Assembly (NCBI RefSeq): GCF_000158955.1
Contig: NZ_GG657757.1
Span: 1,239,577-1,303,576, forward strand
DNA length: 64,000 nucleotides
Source of the DNA: Streptomyces viridochromogenes DSM 40736
Lineage (GTDB): Bacteria; Actinomycetota; Actinomycetes; Streptomycetales; Streptomycetaceae
Direction: 5' to 3'
Positions within the stretch are counted from its first letter, which is position 1. Every line of letters starts with the position of its first letter. Under the pieces are notes generated by a model that was not told the origin of the DNA, ran no database searches, and worked only from the letters and a program-made list of their open reading frames with translations. The translations under genes were made by a program, and so were the position numbers. Positions 54,486 to 63,935 of the stretch are shown here, piece by piece.

Positions 54486-55386
54486 GTGCACACCAACGGA
54501 TTACGTCCGTCCCGCCGTGCGGCCCTCGTGCTGGGCACGGCCGCCGCTCTCGCGGCGGGCGGCGGCACGGCCTTCGCGTCACCCGGCACGGGCGGCGTCA
54601 CCGCGCGGCTCCGGGAGATCGAGCAGGAGCACACCGCCCGGCCTGGGCGTGTACGCGCGGAACCTGCGCACGGGCCGGACGGTGACGTACCGGGCCGCCG
54701 AACGCTTCCCGATGGCCTCGGTGTTCAAGACGCTCGCCGTTGCCGCCGTCCTGCGCGACCTCGACCGCGACGGCGAGTTCCTGGCCCGGCGCATCCACTA
54801 CACCCAGGACTACGTCACCGAGTCGGGCTTCTCCCCCGTCACCGAGGACCACGTCGCGACCGGCATGACCGTGGGCGAACTGTGCGACGCCACCATCCGC
54901 TTCAGCGACAACACCGCGGGCAACCTGCTCCTGAAGGAGCTGGGCGGGCCGACCGCCGTCACGCGCTTCTGCCGCTCGGTCGGTGACCGCGTCACCCGGC
55001 TCGACCGCTGGGAGCCCGAGCTCAACTCCGCGGAGCCCTGGCGCGTGACCGACACGACCTCCCCGCGCGCCATCGGCCTGACCTACGCCCGGCTGGTGCT
55101 CGGCGACGTGCTTGAGCCCCGGGACAGGGCCCGGCTCACGGACTGGCTGCTGCGCAACACGACCAGCATCGACAGGTTCCGCAAGGGCCTGCCCGCCGAC
55201 TGGCTGCTCGCCGACAAGACGGGTGGCGGACAGTACGGCAGCAACAACGACGTGGGCATCACCTGGCCGCCGGACGGCCCGCCGATCGTGATGTCCGTCC
55301 TGACCACCCAGCCGGAGGAGGACGCCCCGGCCGACAACCCGCTGGTGGCCGAGACGGCCGCGCTGCTGGCGGCGGAACTCGGCTAG
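54486..55386 (+). pseudogene. Class A beta-lactamase, frameshifted near the N-terminus, TTA codon
   Basis: Exported serine beta-lactamase. The start is a GTG with a twin-arginine signal (RPSRRAALVLGTAAALAAGG). After EQEHTA the frame is broken at 54634-54642 (CGGCCTGGGCG should lose one C to give RLGVYARN), and the rest is intact: Ser-x-x-Lys in MASVFKTLA, SDN in FSDNTAGN, Glu166-x3-Asn170 in WEPELN and KTG in ADKTGGG. Corrected length is about 299 residues. Codon 6 is TTA (54501-54503), so expression would need bldA tRNA. One extra C may be a sequencing error. Confidence 0.88.
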
Positions 55387-55520
55387 CGAGGCCGGGGTGA
55401 GGCCGGCGGGAGTGACCACCTTCCGGTGCTGGACCGCCTAGTCCCGCGGTAGGCGGCAGGGGTGGGCCGGGCTCCTGAGGGGGACAATCGCGATAGGCCC
55501 GTCTCGACAGGGAGGTCCCC

Positions 55521-56195
55521 ATGCCGCTGCGCTCCGGCAAGGTGCCCCGGGATGCCGTGCACCATCCGCTGTTCGCCCGTTGCTACGCCCGCGTCAGCGT
55601 GGCCGCCGAGACCCGGATGGGTATGGGCCGGGTGCGCGGGAGACTGCTCGCCGGGCTGTCCGGGCGGGTGATCGAGATCGGCGCGGGCAACGGGCTGAAC
55701 TTCGGGCACTACCCGGGCACCGTCTCGGAGGTCGTGGCCGTCGAACCGGAGCGGCGGCTGCGGCACCTCGCCGTGGAGGCCGCCCTGCGCGCGGAGGTCC
55801 CGGTGGACGTGGTGCCGGGCGCGGCCGAGGCGCTGCCGGTCAAGAGCGAGGCCTTCGACGCGGCCGTGGTGTCCCTGGTGCTGTGCAGTGTGCGGGACGT
55901 GCCCCGGGCGCTCGGGGAGCTGCGGCGGGTGCTGCGGCCGGGCGGCGAGCTGCGGTTCTTCGAGCACGGGCGGGGCGGCGGCCGGGTGATGGCCTTCAGC
56001 CAGCGTGCCCTGGACAGGACGGTCTGGCCGGTGCTGGCCGGGGGCTGCCACCTGTCGCGGGAGCCGGTACGGGCGCTGCGGGACGCCGGCTTCGAACTCG
56101 GCCCCTACCGGCGGGTGCTGATGCCGGAGCAGGGGCCGGTCCTGCCCAGCTCGTACTGCGTGCTGGGCACGGCGTGGCGCCCGCTCGACACGTAG
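55521..56195 (+). CDS. Class I SAM-dependent methyltransferase
   Basis: A 224-residue methyltransferase of the UbiE-like group. Motif I VIEIGAGNGLNFGHYPG (about 50-66), acidic VAVEPERRL (about 73), VVSLVLCSVRDVPRALGELRRVL (split, about 115-137) and LRPGGELRFFEHG (about 137-149) are in order. Substrate unknown; phospholipid or small-molecule methylation is plausible. GGGAGG precedes the ATG. Single gene. Confidence 0.88.
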   Translation: MPLRSGKVPRDAVHHPLFARCYARVSVAAETRMGMGRVRGRLLAGLSGRVIEIGAGNGLNFGHYPGTVSEVVAVEPERRLRHLAVEAALRAEVPVDVVPGAAEALPVKSEAFDAAVVSLVLCSVRDVPRALGELRRVLRPGGELRFFEHGRGGGRVMAFSQRALDRTVWPVLAGGCHLSREPVRALRDAGFELGPYRRVLMPEQGPVLPSSYCVLGTAWRPLDT

Positions 56196-56213
56196 CCGGG
56201 CGGTGTCGGGCGG

Positions 56214-56588
56214 TCACAGGCTCCACTGACGCAGCTCCTGCTCGATGTCCCGCACCGACGCCTCGCCGCTCTTGACCAGCCGGGCGAGGTCACGGACCTG
56301 CTCGGGCGAGGTGACGACCTTGGCGCCGCCGGCGACGAGGTACGCGTAGGCCACGGCGGAGGCGAACAGGGCGTTGGAGCGTTCCAGCGCGGGGACGTGG
56401 ATCAGGAGCTGGAGCAGCGCGGCGGCTCGGGCGTGGGGGCTGTCGTAGACGGGGACGTCGAATATCTCGGCCTGGTGGCGTGCGACGGCGGCGACGAGGG
56501 CTCCCCAGTCGGTGACCTGGGGGTCTCCCGGGGTCTTCTGCTCGGCGAGCATCAGCAGCCAGGCGAGGTCGATCTCGAGGTTGTCCAA
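56214..56588 (-). CDS. Fic/Doc-like toxin with degenerate core
   Basis: A 124-residue protein resembling Doc/Fic toxins, starting at a TTG four bases after the antitoxin gene. The Fic loop, normally HPFxxGN(G/K)R, here reads HVPALERSNALF near 65; the His is kept but the glycine-asparagine and arginine are not. The C-terminal helix is charged. Family placement is by layout and by its resemblance to Streptomyces proteins annotated as fic-family toxins. AMP- or phosphate-transfer activity is doubtful. Confidence 0.75.
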   Translation of the reverse strand: MDNLEIDLAWLLMLAEQKTPGDPQVTDWGALVAAVARHQAEIFDVPVYDSPHARAAALLQLLIHVPALERSNALFASAVAYAYLVAGGAKVVTSPEQVRDLARLVKSGEASVRDIEQELRQWSL

Positions 56589-56592
56589 GGGT

Positions 56593-56832
56593 TCAGTGGC
56601 GACCTTCGCGCGTGCCCTCGCGGTCCGGGCCGAATTCCTCGGCGAAGACCGACTCGTACTGCTTCATGAAGTCGGCGGCGGCCTCCACGAAGGTGTGACC
56701 CACCTCGCCGGTGTCCTGCCTGACCAGCTCCTCGATGTAGCGGTTGACGCTCATGCCGCGGGCCAGGGCGCGTTCGCGGGCGGCTCGGGCGGTGCCCTCG
56801 TCGACTCGCACGTTCAGCTGGGTCTTCGCCAT
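56593..56832 (-). CDS. Ribbon-helix-helix antitoxin
   Basis: A 79-residue DNA-binding antitoxin. The N-terminus KTQLNVRVDEGTARAARER (about 3-21) and GMSVNRYIEELVRQD (about 26-40) form the ribbon-helix-helix, and the acidic tail (VEAAADFMKQYESVFAEEFG) would bind the toxin. It precedes the Fic-like toxin by four bases in the same operon, as expected for a type II module. Own-promoter repression is likely. Confidence 0.85.
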   Translation of the reverse strand: MAKTQLNVRVDEGTARAARERALARGMSVNRYIEELVRQDTGEVGHTFVEAAADFMKQYESVFAEEFGPDREGTREGRH

Positions 56833-56968
56833 ACCTCGAAGCTAGCGCGTAGGTGCTAGCACCGGCAAGGCCGGGGCTCCGACGCGCGGAGGATACCGGG
56901 TGTGGGCCGGGTCACATTACGCTCGAGCGGGGCGGGGAAGTCCTGACGTCCACCCCGAGGAGGCGGCC

Positions 56969-57784
56969 TTGTCCACACCTGCTGCGGAGCATGCCCCCGG
57001 CCTCGCGCCGGCCGACGGGATCGCGGCCCGTGCCCGCGGTCTGACCAAGGCGTACGGCTCGGGCGAGACGGCCGTGCTGGCCCTCGACTCGGTGGACGTG
57101 GACGTCGTGCGCGGCCGGTTCACCGCGGTGATGGGACCCTCGGGCTCCGGTAAGTCCACGCTCATGCACTGCCTGGCGGGGCTCGACACCGTCTCGGCCG
57201 GTCACGTCTGGCTCGGCGACACGGAGATCACGGGGCTGAAGGAGCGAGAGCTGACGCGGCTGCGCCGCGACCGGATCGGTTTCATGTTCCAGTCGTTCAA
57301 CCTCATCCCCACCCTGAACGCGCTGGAGAACATCACCCTGCCCATGGACATCGCGGGGCACCGGCCCGACGCGACGTGGCTGGACCAGGTCATCGACACG
57401 CTGGGGCTGCGGGACCGGCTCCGGCACCGGCCGTCGCAGCTCTCCGGAGGCCAGCAGCAGCGCGTGGCGTGTGCGCGAGCGCTGGCCTCGCGGCCCGAGC
57501 TGATCTTCGCGGACGAGCCGACCGGCAACCTCGACTCGCGCGCGGGCCTGGAGGTGCTGGGCTTCCTGCGCGAGGCGGTGGACCGGCTCGGTCAGACGGT
57601 CGTCATGGTCACCCACGACCCGGGCGCCGCCGCCCACTCGGACCTGGTGCTCTTCCTGGGTGACGGCCGGATCGTCGACGAGATGCCCCGGCCGACGGCG
57701 GAGGCGGTGCTGGAACGCATGAAGCGCTTTGATGCCATCCGCGTCCGGCACGAGGACGCCCCGGCGCGGGGCGAGGAGAACTGA
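56969..57784 (+). CDS. ABC transporter ATP-binding protein (MacB/LolD type)
   Basis: A 271-residue ATPase. Walker A is GPSGSGKST at about 62-70, Q-loop FMFQSFN near 107, signature [15 protein letters not shown] at about 159-173, Walker [14 protein letters not shown] near 183 and switch His in MVTHDPGAA near 214. The start is a TTG with GAGGAGG upstream; a longer ATG frame from 56900 lacks a ribosome site. The FtsX-type permease follows after four bases. It probably exports a peptide, lipoprotein or drug. Confidence 0.93.
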   Translation: MSTPAAEHAPGLAPADGIAARARGLTKAYGSGETAVLALDSVDVDVVRGRFTAVMGPSGSGKSTLMHCLAGLDTVSAGHVWLGDTEITGLKERELTRLRRDRIGFMFQSFNLIPTLNALENITLPMDIAGHRPDATWLDQVIDTLGLRDRLRHRPSQLSGGQQQRVACARALASRPELIFADEPTGNLDSRAGLEVLGFLREAVDRLGQTVVMVTHDPGAAAHSDLVLFLGDGRIVDEMPRPTAEAVLERMKRFDAIRVRHEDAPARGEEN

Positions 57785-57788
57785 CGCC

Positions 57789-60356
57789 GTGCTCAAGGCG
57801 ACCCTGAGGAGCTTTCTGGCGCACAAGGGGCGGCTGCTGCTCTCCGCGCTCGCCGTCCTGCTGTCCGTCGCGTTCGTCACGGGGAGCCTCATCTTCTCCG
57901 ACACCGTCGGCCGAACCTTCGACCGGCTCTTCGCCTCCACCGCGGCCGATGTCACGGTCAGCCCGAAGGAAGGCCTCGACGAGGCGGTGCCCTCCGGCCG
58001 GACGGCGACCCTGCCGGCCGCGCTCGCCGACCGGGTACGGCGGGTCGACGGGGTCGCGGCGGCCCGCGCCGAGGTGAAGGTGAACGGCATCACGGTCGTC
58101 GACAAGGACAACGAACCGGTCGGGCCGACCACCGGGGCCCCGACGCTCGGCAACTCCTGGGAGCCGGACGGTCGCAGCCCCGTGGAACTGACCTCCGGCC
58201 ACGCACCGCGCGGTCCCGCCCAGGCGCTGCTCGACTCGGAGACCGCCGACCGCAGGAACGTGCGCATCGGCGACACCCTCACCGTGATCGCACCGCCCGG
58301 TTCGTTCCGGGTCCGGGTCGTCGGCATCGTCACGTTCACCACGACCAACCCCGGCTCCGCCCGGGTCTACTTCGACGTCCCCACCGCGCGGACGAAGCTG
58401 CTGGGCGACCCGCGGGCGGCGACCGGCATCGAGGCCGACGCCGCCGACGGGGTCGGCGACGGGCAGCTCAAGCGGCGTGTGGCCGCCGCGCTCGGCGCGC
58501 ACACCTACGACTTCCGGACGGCCGACGAGCAGGCCGAGTCGGACGTCGACAAGCTCGGCGGGTTCCTCGACGTCATCAAGTACGTGATGGTCGGCTTCGC
58601 CGGGGTCGCGGTGCTGGTGGGCGTGTTCCTGATCGTCAACACCTTCTCCATGCTCATCGCCCAGCGCACCCGCGAGCTGGGCCTGCTGCGTGCGCTGGGC
58701 GCCGACCGGCGCCAGGTCCGCGACTCGGTGCTCGCCGAGGCGCTGCTGCTCGGTCTGGCCGGCTCCACGCTGGGGCTCGCCGCGGGCATCGGGCTCGCGG
58801 CCGGGCTCATCGAGCTGATGGGCCTGCTCGGCATGAACATCGACGCCGACGAGATGGTGATCGGCTGGGCGACGCCCGTGGCGGCGTACGTCGTGGGTCT
58901 CGGCGTCACCTTCGTGGCCGCGTATCTGCCGGCGCGGCGGGCCGCGGGCGTCTCTCCGATGGCCGCGCTGTCGGACGCCGAGGTCGCCGGGGTCGGCAGG
59001 CCGCTGCGGATGCGCGCGGTGGCGGGCGCGGTGGTCGGGGCGGTGGGTGCGGCGGCGCTCGTGGGCTGCGCGGTGTCGGAGCGGACGTCGTCTGCGGCGT
59101 CCCTGCTGGGGCTCGGTGTCGTGCTCACCCTGATCGCGACCGTGATCGCCGGGCCGCTGCTGGTGCGCCCCGTGATCCGGGTCCTCGGCTCGGCCTTCCC
59201 CGCGCTGTTCGGGCCGATCGGACGGATGAGCCAGCGCAACGCCCTGCGCAACCCCCGCCGGACGGGGGCCACCGCGGCCGCCCTGATGGTGGGCATCGCC
59301 CTGGTCGGCGGGATGTCGGTGGCGAGCGCCTCGATGAACCGGTCGTTCGACCAGCAGATCGACAGAACGCTGGGCGCCGACTTCGTGATCCAGAACGGCA
59401 CCTTCATGCCCTTCCCGCGGGAGATCACCGAGGCGGTGCGGGACACCGACGGCGTGGGTCTGGTGGTGCGCGGACGGTTCACGCCGGTCGCGGTGCGGCT
59501 CCCGGACGGCGACCGGGTGGAGACGACCGCCGCGGGCTACGACCCACGGCTCGACGAGGTCGCCGACATCACCTACGCGCGAGGGGACTCGGCCGCCGCG
59601 CTCGCGGACGGGCACCTCGCCATGGACCGGGACTTCGCACGCGACCACGGCGTCCGGGTGGGCAGCTCGGTCCCGGTGGAGTTCCAGGGCGGACGCCGGG
59701 CCGCGCTGACGGTCGGCGCCCTGACCGACCAGGACACCGCCGAGGGCTTCGGCACGCAGGGCGGACTCTACTTCGGGCTCGCCACCCTCGAACGGTACGC
59801 GCCGGGCGGACAGGACGCGGCGCTGTACGTCAACGCCGCCCCCGGCACGAGCGACGACGACCTGCGCGCCGGTCTGGAGGAGACCCTGGACCCGTACCCC
59901 CAGGTGCAGGTGCGGGACCTGGCCGACTACAAGCGGCTGGTCCACGACCAGATCGCCGTCCTGCTGTACCTCGTGTACGCGTTGCTGGGGCTGGCGATCG
60001 TCATCGCGGTGCTCGGCGTGGTCAACACCCTCGCGCTGTCGGTCGTCGAACGCACCCGGGAGATCGGGCTGCTGCGGGCGATCGGGCTGGCGCGGCGTCA
60101 GCTGCGGCGGATGATCCGTCTGGAGTCGGTGGTGATCGCGGTGTTCGGCGCGGTTCTGGGGCTCGCGCTGGGACTGGTGTGGGGCGTGTGCATGCAGCAG
60201 GTGCTGGCGCTCCAGGGCATGACGGCCCTCGCGATCCCGTGGGGCACGATCGTCTCGGTGGTGATCGGCTCGGCGGTGGTGGGGGTCGTGGCGGCGCTGC
60301 TGCCGGCCTTGCGGGCATCCCGCATGAACGTACTGGCGGCGATCGCGCACGAATGA
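57789..60356 (+). CDS. FtsX-like ABC transporter permease
   Basis: An 855-residue permease with the double-repeat MacB/FtsX layout: an N-terminal segment (about 12-32), a large outside domain (about 45-255), three segments (about 270-400), central segments and a second outside domain (about 510-690), and three C-terminal segments (about 725-845). RTRELGLLRALGADRRQVR near 293 and RTREIGLLRAIGLARRQLR near 760 are the duplicated coupling helices. It starts at a GTG four bases after the ATPase. Substrate unknown. Confidence 0.92.
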   Translation: MLKATLRSFLAHKGRLLLSALAVLLSVAFVTGSLIFSDTVGRTFDRLFASTAADVTVSPKEGLDEAVPSGRTATLPAALADRVRRVDGVAAARAEVKVNGITVVDKDNEPVGPTTGAPTLGNSWEPDGRSPVELTSGHAPRGPAQALLDSETADRRNVRIGDTLTVIAPPGSFRVRVVGIVTFTTTNPGSARVYFDVPTARTKLLGDPRAATGIEADAADGVGDGQLKRRVAAALGAHTYDFRTADEQAESDVDKLGGFLDVIKYVMVGFAGVAVLVGVFLIVNTFSMLIAQRTRELGLLRALGADRRQVRDSVLAEALLLGLAGSTLGLAAGIGLAAGLIELMGLLGMNIDADEMVIGWATPVAAYVVGLGVTFVAAYLPARRAAGVSPMAALSDAEVAGVGRPLRMRAVAGAVVGAVGAAALVGCAVSERTSSAASLLGLGVVLTLIATVIAGPLLVRPVIRVLGSAFPALFGPIGRMSQRNALRNPRRTGATAAALMVGIALVGGMSVASASMNRSFDQQIDRTLGADFVIQNGTFMPFPREITEAVRDTDGVGLVVRGRFTPVAVRLPDGDRVETTAAGYDPRLDEVADITYARGDSAAALADGHLAMDRDFARDHGVRVGSSVPVEFQGGRRAALTVGALTDQDTAEGFGTQGGLYFGLATLERYAPGGQDAALYVNAAPGTSDDDLRAGLEETLDPYPQVQVRDLADYKRLVHDQIAVLLYLVYALLGLAIVIAVLGVVNTLALSVVERTREIGLLRAIGLARRQLRRMIRLESVVIAVFGAVLGLALGLVWGVCMQQVLALQGMTALAIPWGTIVSVVIGSAVVGVVAALLPALRASRMNVLAAIAHE

Positions 60357-60403
60357 TGGAATCGCGACGGGTACTCAAGTCCGCTGATGTGTGAGGAGAG
60401 TTC

Positions 60404-61294
60404 ATGTCGCGTCCGTTCCGTTTCGCCGTCAACCTGCTCGAACCCGCCTCCGCCGAGGAGTGGCGTGCCAAGTGCCGCCGGGCCGAGGAACTCGGCTACG
60501 ACGTGATCCTCGTCCCCGACCACCTGGGCATGCCCGCGCCGTTCCCGGCGCTCGTGGCGGCGGCCGAGGCCACCGAACGTCCGCGGGTCGGCACCTTCAC
60601 GCTCAACGCGGCCTTCTGGAACCCGGCCCTGCTGGCCCGCGAGGTGGCCACGACGGACGCGCTGACGGGCGGCCGCCTGGAGCTCGGCCTCGGCACCGGC
60701 TACGTCCGGGAGGAACACGAGACGGCCGGGCTGCCCTTCGGCTCGCCCGGCGAGCGGGTGGACCACCTGCGGCGCACGGTGAAAGAACTGGAGCGACTGC
60801 TGGGCTCGAAGGAGCACCAGCCGCAGCCCACGCAGCGGCCCCGGGTGCCGCTGCTGATCGGCGGGAACGGCGACCGCATACTGCGGTTGAGCGCCGAGCA
60901 CGCGGACATCGCGTCGTTCACCGGGGCACGTACCGCGCCGGGCAGCACGACCGGGCAGCTGACACCGATCTCGGCGGACGAGCTGGACGAACGCGTGGGG
61001 CGGACTCTGGAGTTCGCGGAGCACCGTGCTGAGCCGCCCGAGCTGAACCTGCTCATCCAGATGGTGATCGGCACCGAGGACCGCGAGGCCGCCGTCCGGC
61101 CGTTCCTCGAACTGGTCCCGGACATGACGGTGGATCAGGTACTGGAGCTCCCCATCACCCTGCTCGGCACCGTGGACGAGATCACGGAGCAGGTGCTCGC
61201 CCGGCGCGAGCGGTACGGCTTCACGTACTTCACGGTCCTGGAGCCCTACATGGAGGCGTTCGCGCCGGTCATGGAGCGGGTGCGCGGACTCTGA
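60404..61294 (+). CDS. F420-dependent LLM-class oxidoreductase
   Basis: A 296-residue TIM-barrel enzyme of the luciferase-like monooxygenase class, predicted to use F420. Family segments are RAEELGYDVILVPDHLG near 26, TLNAAFWNPALLAREVATTD (split) near 66, GGRLELGLGTGY near 89, and PLLIGGNGDRIL near 148. A GAGGAGAG site is upstream of the ATG. It lies 47 bases after the permease gene but is not obviously part of that system. Substrate unknown. Confidence 0.9.
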   Translation: MSRPFRFAVNLLEPASAEEWRAKCRRAEELGYDVILVPDHLGMPAPFPALVAAAEATERPRVGTFTLNAAFWNPALLAREVATTDALTGGRLELGLGTGYVREEHETAGLPFGSPGERVDHLRRTVKELERLLGSKEHQPQPTQRPRVPLLIGGNGDRILRLSAEHADIASFTGARTAPGSTTGQLTPISADELDERVGRTLEFAEHRAEPPELNLLIQMVIGTEDREAAVRPFLELVPDMTVDQVLELPITLLGTVDEITEQVLARRERYGFTYFTVLEPYMEAFAPVMERVRGL

Positions 61295-61349
61295 CGTCCG
61301 CATCCTGGAATGATGCACCGCTACTCACGGCGCGTGGTGTGATCATCGC

Positions 61350-61775
61350 ATGACCGAGTTGCGCATCCGGGCAGCGACGCCCGAGGACCTCGACACCGTG
61401 CTGGCCTTCTGGAAGGTGGCCGCCGAGGGCACGAGCATCAGCGACGATCGCGCCGGCGTGGAGCGGCTGATCGCGCGCGACCCCGAGGCCCTGATCCTGG
61501 CGGAGTGGGACGGCGAGCCGGCCGGCACGGTGATCGCGGGGTTCGACGGGTGGCGCTGCCATCTGTACCGGCTGGCCGTTCATCCGGACCTCCGCCGCCG
61601 GGGCATCGGCTCCGCGCTGCTCGCCGCGGCCGAGGAGCGGTTCGTACGGCTCGGCGGGCGGCGCGCGGACGCGATGGTGCTGACGCGCAACGAGACCGCG
61701 CACCACGCGTGGGGTGCCGCGGGTTACGGGCCCGAGGAGCAGTGGCGACGCTGGGTGAAGCCCCTCACCGACTAG
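61350..61775 (+). CDS. GNAT-family N-acetyltransferase
   Basis: A 141-residue acetyltransferase. The acetyl-CoA pyrophosphate loop reads RLAVHPDLRRRGIGSALL at about 72-89 (R/Q-x-x-G-x-G/A pattern RRRGIGS), followed by the helix AAAEERFVRLG and the C-terminal HHAWGAAGYGPEE. It starts at an ATG with a weak ribosome site 55 bases after the LLM oxidoreductase. Acceptor unknown. Single domain, normal length. Confidence 0.9.
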   Translation: MTELRIRAATPEDLDTVLAFWKVAAEGTSISDDRAGVERLIARDPEALILAEWDGEPAGTVIAGFDGWRCHLYRLAVHPDLRRRGIGSALLAAAEERFVRLGGRRADAMVLTRNETAHHAWGAAGYGPEEQWRRWVKPLTD

Positions 61776-61826
61776 TGCCGCGGCAGGCACCGTTTGCCCG
61801 TCGAGGAGCGGCGTCCGGTGCGTGCT

Positions 61827-61864
61827 CTGGGGGTACCCCCTGCTCGAAGAGCTCGGGGGAGCGT
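61827..61864. repeat. Streptomyces palindromic repeat, second copy
   Basis: CTGGGGGTACCCCCTGCTCGA, then AGAGCTCGGGGGAGCG. The GGGGGTACCCCC core (61829-61840) is a perfect palindrome. Same family as the in-frame element at 6350. It lies between the convergent GNAT and TetR genes. Confidence 0.65.
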
Positions 61865-61904
61865 GCCGGGCGTCGCGACGGGGCGAACGTCGCCTGTCGG
61901 GGCA

Positions 61905-62483
61905 CTAGCCGGGGGAAACCCTCTCACCGGCCGGGGTGAGGACGCCTGCCACGAGCCGGTGGGCGTAAGAGGTGTCGAGGCCGTCCGGGCGGAAGAGAAT
62001 GCGGTACATCATGGGGGCGACGACCTGGTCGATGACTGTCTCCACGCCGGGTGCCGGCTCCCCTCGCCCGGCCGCCCGGGCGAGGACGACACCGATCTGC
62101 TCGGCGGCGTAGGCCGAGCACCGGCCGGCGTTGCCGCCGTCCGGGTCGCCGAGCAGGGCGTCGCGGATGTAGGCGCGGCCGGCGGGCGAGGACATCTCGT
62201 CGAGGAACTGCTCGGCCCATGCCGTCAGGTCGCAAGACAGGGTGCCGTGGTCCTGTGGCGCGGTGTCCGGCCGCAGCCGCTCCACCGCCACGTCCGACAG
62301 CAGCTCCTGGAGGTCTCCCCAGCGGCGGTAGACCGTCGACGGTGTCACGCCCGCGCGCTGGGCGATCATCGGCACGGTGAGCGCGTCCCGGCCGACTTCC
62401 GACGCGAGTTCGCGCACGGCGGCGTGGACCGACGCCTGGACCCGGGCGCTGCGCCCGCCGGGGCGCACCATCTGCCTGCTCAT
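61905..62483 (-). CDS. TetR/AcrR family transcriptional regulator
   Basis: A 192-residue TetR regulator: helix-turn-helix (about 15-60; REVGRD-like helix then MIAQRAGVTPSTVYRRWGD) and a C-terminal TetR_C_16-like domain with VVAPMMYRILFRPD near 155. It precedes an amidase gene 30 bases downstream of that gene's stop, both on the minus strand. No operator was recognised. Ligand unknown. Confidence 0.9.
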   Translation of the reverse strand: MSRQMVRPGGRSARVQASVHAAVRELASEVGRDALTVPMIAQRAGVTPSTVYRRWGDLQELLSDVAVERLRPDTAPQDHGTLSCDLTAWAEQFLDEMSSPAGRAYIRDALLGDPDGGNAGRCSAYAAEQIGVVLARAAGRGEPAPGVETVIDQVVAPMMYRILFRPDGLDTSYAHRLVAGVLTPAGERVSPG

Positions 62484-62513
62484 GACACCCAGCTTAAAGC
62501 GAAATCGTTGCGT

Positions 62514-63935
62514 CTAACGGGCGGCCGCGGTCTGACGAGCGGCCGCGGTCGCCGTCGCGAGCCCGTGGGCGGGCCGGGTCTGTTCGTAGGCGTGGCCGAC
62601 CCTCAGGAGCAGGCTCTCGCCGAGCGGCCTGCCGAGGAGCTGCATGCCGATCGGCAAGCCCGCGGTGTCGTGGCCGACCGGTACGGACAGGGCGGGCACG
62701 CCGGTGATGTTGGCGGGGGCGGAGAGCCGCACATAGGCGTCGGCGACATCCTCGACGGTGCCGTCGGCCCAGGTGATCGCCTCCTGGCCGGCCTCGACCG
62801 CGGTGACTGGGACGGCGGGGGCGGCGATCAGGTCGACGTCCCGCAGCACGCGCTCCCACTCCTGTCGCATGAGGGTGCGCGAGCGCTGGGCGCGCAGGTA
62901 GTCGCCCGCGGGCATCAGCTCACCGGCCTCGAGAAGGACCCGGACGTCGTCCTGGTAGAGCTCGGGGACCGTGCGCAGGGTGTCCTCGTGGTAGGCGGTG
63001 GCCTCGGGCACCATGAGGCCCCACTGGGTGGGCTTCACGTAGCGGGCCATGGGGATCTCGACGTCGACGAGCCGGGCACCGAGGGCCTCGAGCTGCCCGA
63101 TGGCGCGGCGGACGGCGGCCTCCACCTCCGGGTCGACACGGTCGAAGTAGTAGGTGCGCGGCACGCCGATCCGCAGCCCGGTCAGGTCGGTGTCCGGGCC
63201 CGGCAGGTACCGCGCCGGGGGTGTGGCCAGGGATGCGGAGTCGCGCGGGTCGTGGCCGGCCACGGCGGCGAGGACCAGGGCCGCGTCCTCGACGGTGCGG
63301 GTGAGCGGACCGACATGGTCAAGGGACCAGGACAGGGACGTGACGCCGTGGCGCGGCACGAGGCCGTAGGTCGGTTTGAGGCCGACGACGCCGTTGAGTG
63401 CGGCGGGCACCCGGATGGATCCGCCGGTGTCGGTGCCCAGGGCGAAGGTGGCGGTGCCCGCGGCCACGGCGACGGCCGATCCACCGCTGGAGCCGCCGGC
63501 GACCCGGCCGGGGTCCCAGGCGTTGCGGGTCTGCGGTGTGGTCAGGCCGTAGGCGAACTCGTGGGTGTGGGTCTTGCCCACCAGGACGGCTCCGGCGTCC
63601 GACAGCCGTGCGGCGACGGTACTGTCGGCCGGCGCGCGGTGGCCGGACCTGACCCGCGAACTGGCCGACGTGGGCAGGCCGGCGACATCGATCAGGTCCT
63701 TCAGACCCATCGGGATGCCGTGCAGCGGACCGCGGTGGCGCCCGGCGGCGATGTCGTCCGCGGCCTCGCGCGCCGCCCGGCGGACGCGCTCGGCCCTGAC
63801 CGTGACGTAGGCCCCGAGGTGCGGCTCCACCCGCTCGACGCGCTCCAGCACGGAGTCCGCCAGTTCGACGGGGGACAGCCGCCGGGCCCGGATCTCGTCG
63901 GCGGCGGCGCTCAGGGTCAGTTCACTGGGCTGCAT
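62514..63935 (-). CDS. Amidase (amidase signature family)
   Basis: A 473-residue amidase-signature hydrolase. The Ser-Ser-Lys triad is visible: Lys in GIPMGLKDLID near 77, the Ser-rich loop GGSSGGSAVAVAAG near 149-162, and the nucleophile in GTDTGGSIRVPAA near 173. The start MQPSELTL follows GGAG at good spacing. It could be an aryl- or allophanate-type amidase or a GatA-like paralogue; a GatA role is unlikely without gatB/gatC. Its first bases overlap the end of an upstream partial frame. Confidence 0.92.
   Translation of the reverse strand: MQPSELTLSAAADEIRARRLSPVELADSVLERVERVEPHLGAYVTVRAERVRRAAREAADDIAAGRHRGPLHGIPMGLKDLIDVAGLPTSASSRVRSGHRAPADSTVAARLSDAGAVLVGKTHTHEFAYGLTTPQTRNAWDPGRVAGGSSGGSAVAVAAGTATFALGTDTGGSIRVPAALNGVVGLKPTYGLVPRHGVTSLSWSLDHVGPLTRTVEDAALVLAAVAGHDPRDSASLATPPARYLPGPDTDLTGLRIGVPRTYYFDRVDPEVEAAVRRAIGQLEALGARLVDVEIPMARYVKPTQWGLMVPEATAYHEDTLRTVPELYQDDVRVLLEAGELMPAGDYLRAQRSRTLMRQEWERVLRDVDLIAAPAVPVTAVEAGQEAITWADGTVEDVADAYVRLSAPANITGVPALSVPVGHDTAGLPIGMQLLGRPLGESLLLRVGHAYEQTRPAHGLATATAAARQTAAAR

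Noticed and set aside
57609..60350. A 913-codon open frame opposite the FtsX-like permease
   Set aside because: His/Arg/Gly-rich shadow of the permease gene with no domain or ribosome site.
61827..61864. Hairpin considered as an ordinary terminator for the GNAT and TetR genes
   Set aside because: It matches the dispersed palindromic repeat family better and lacks a T run, so it is listed as a repeat; a terminating role is still possible.
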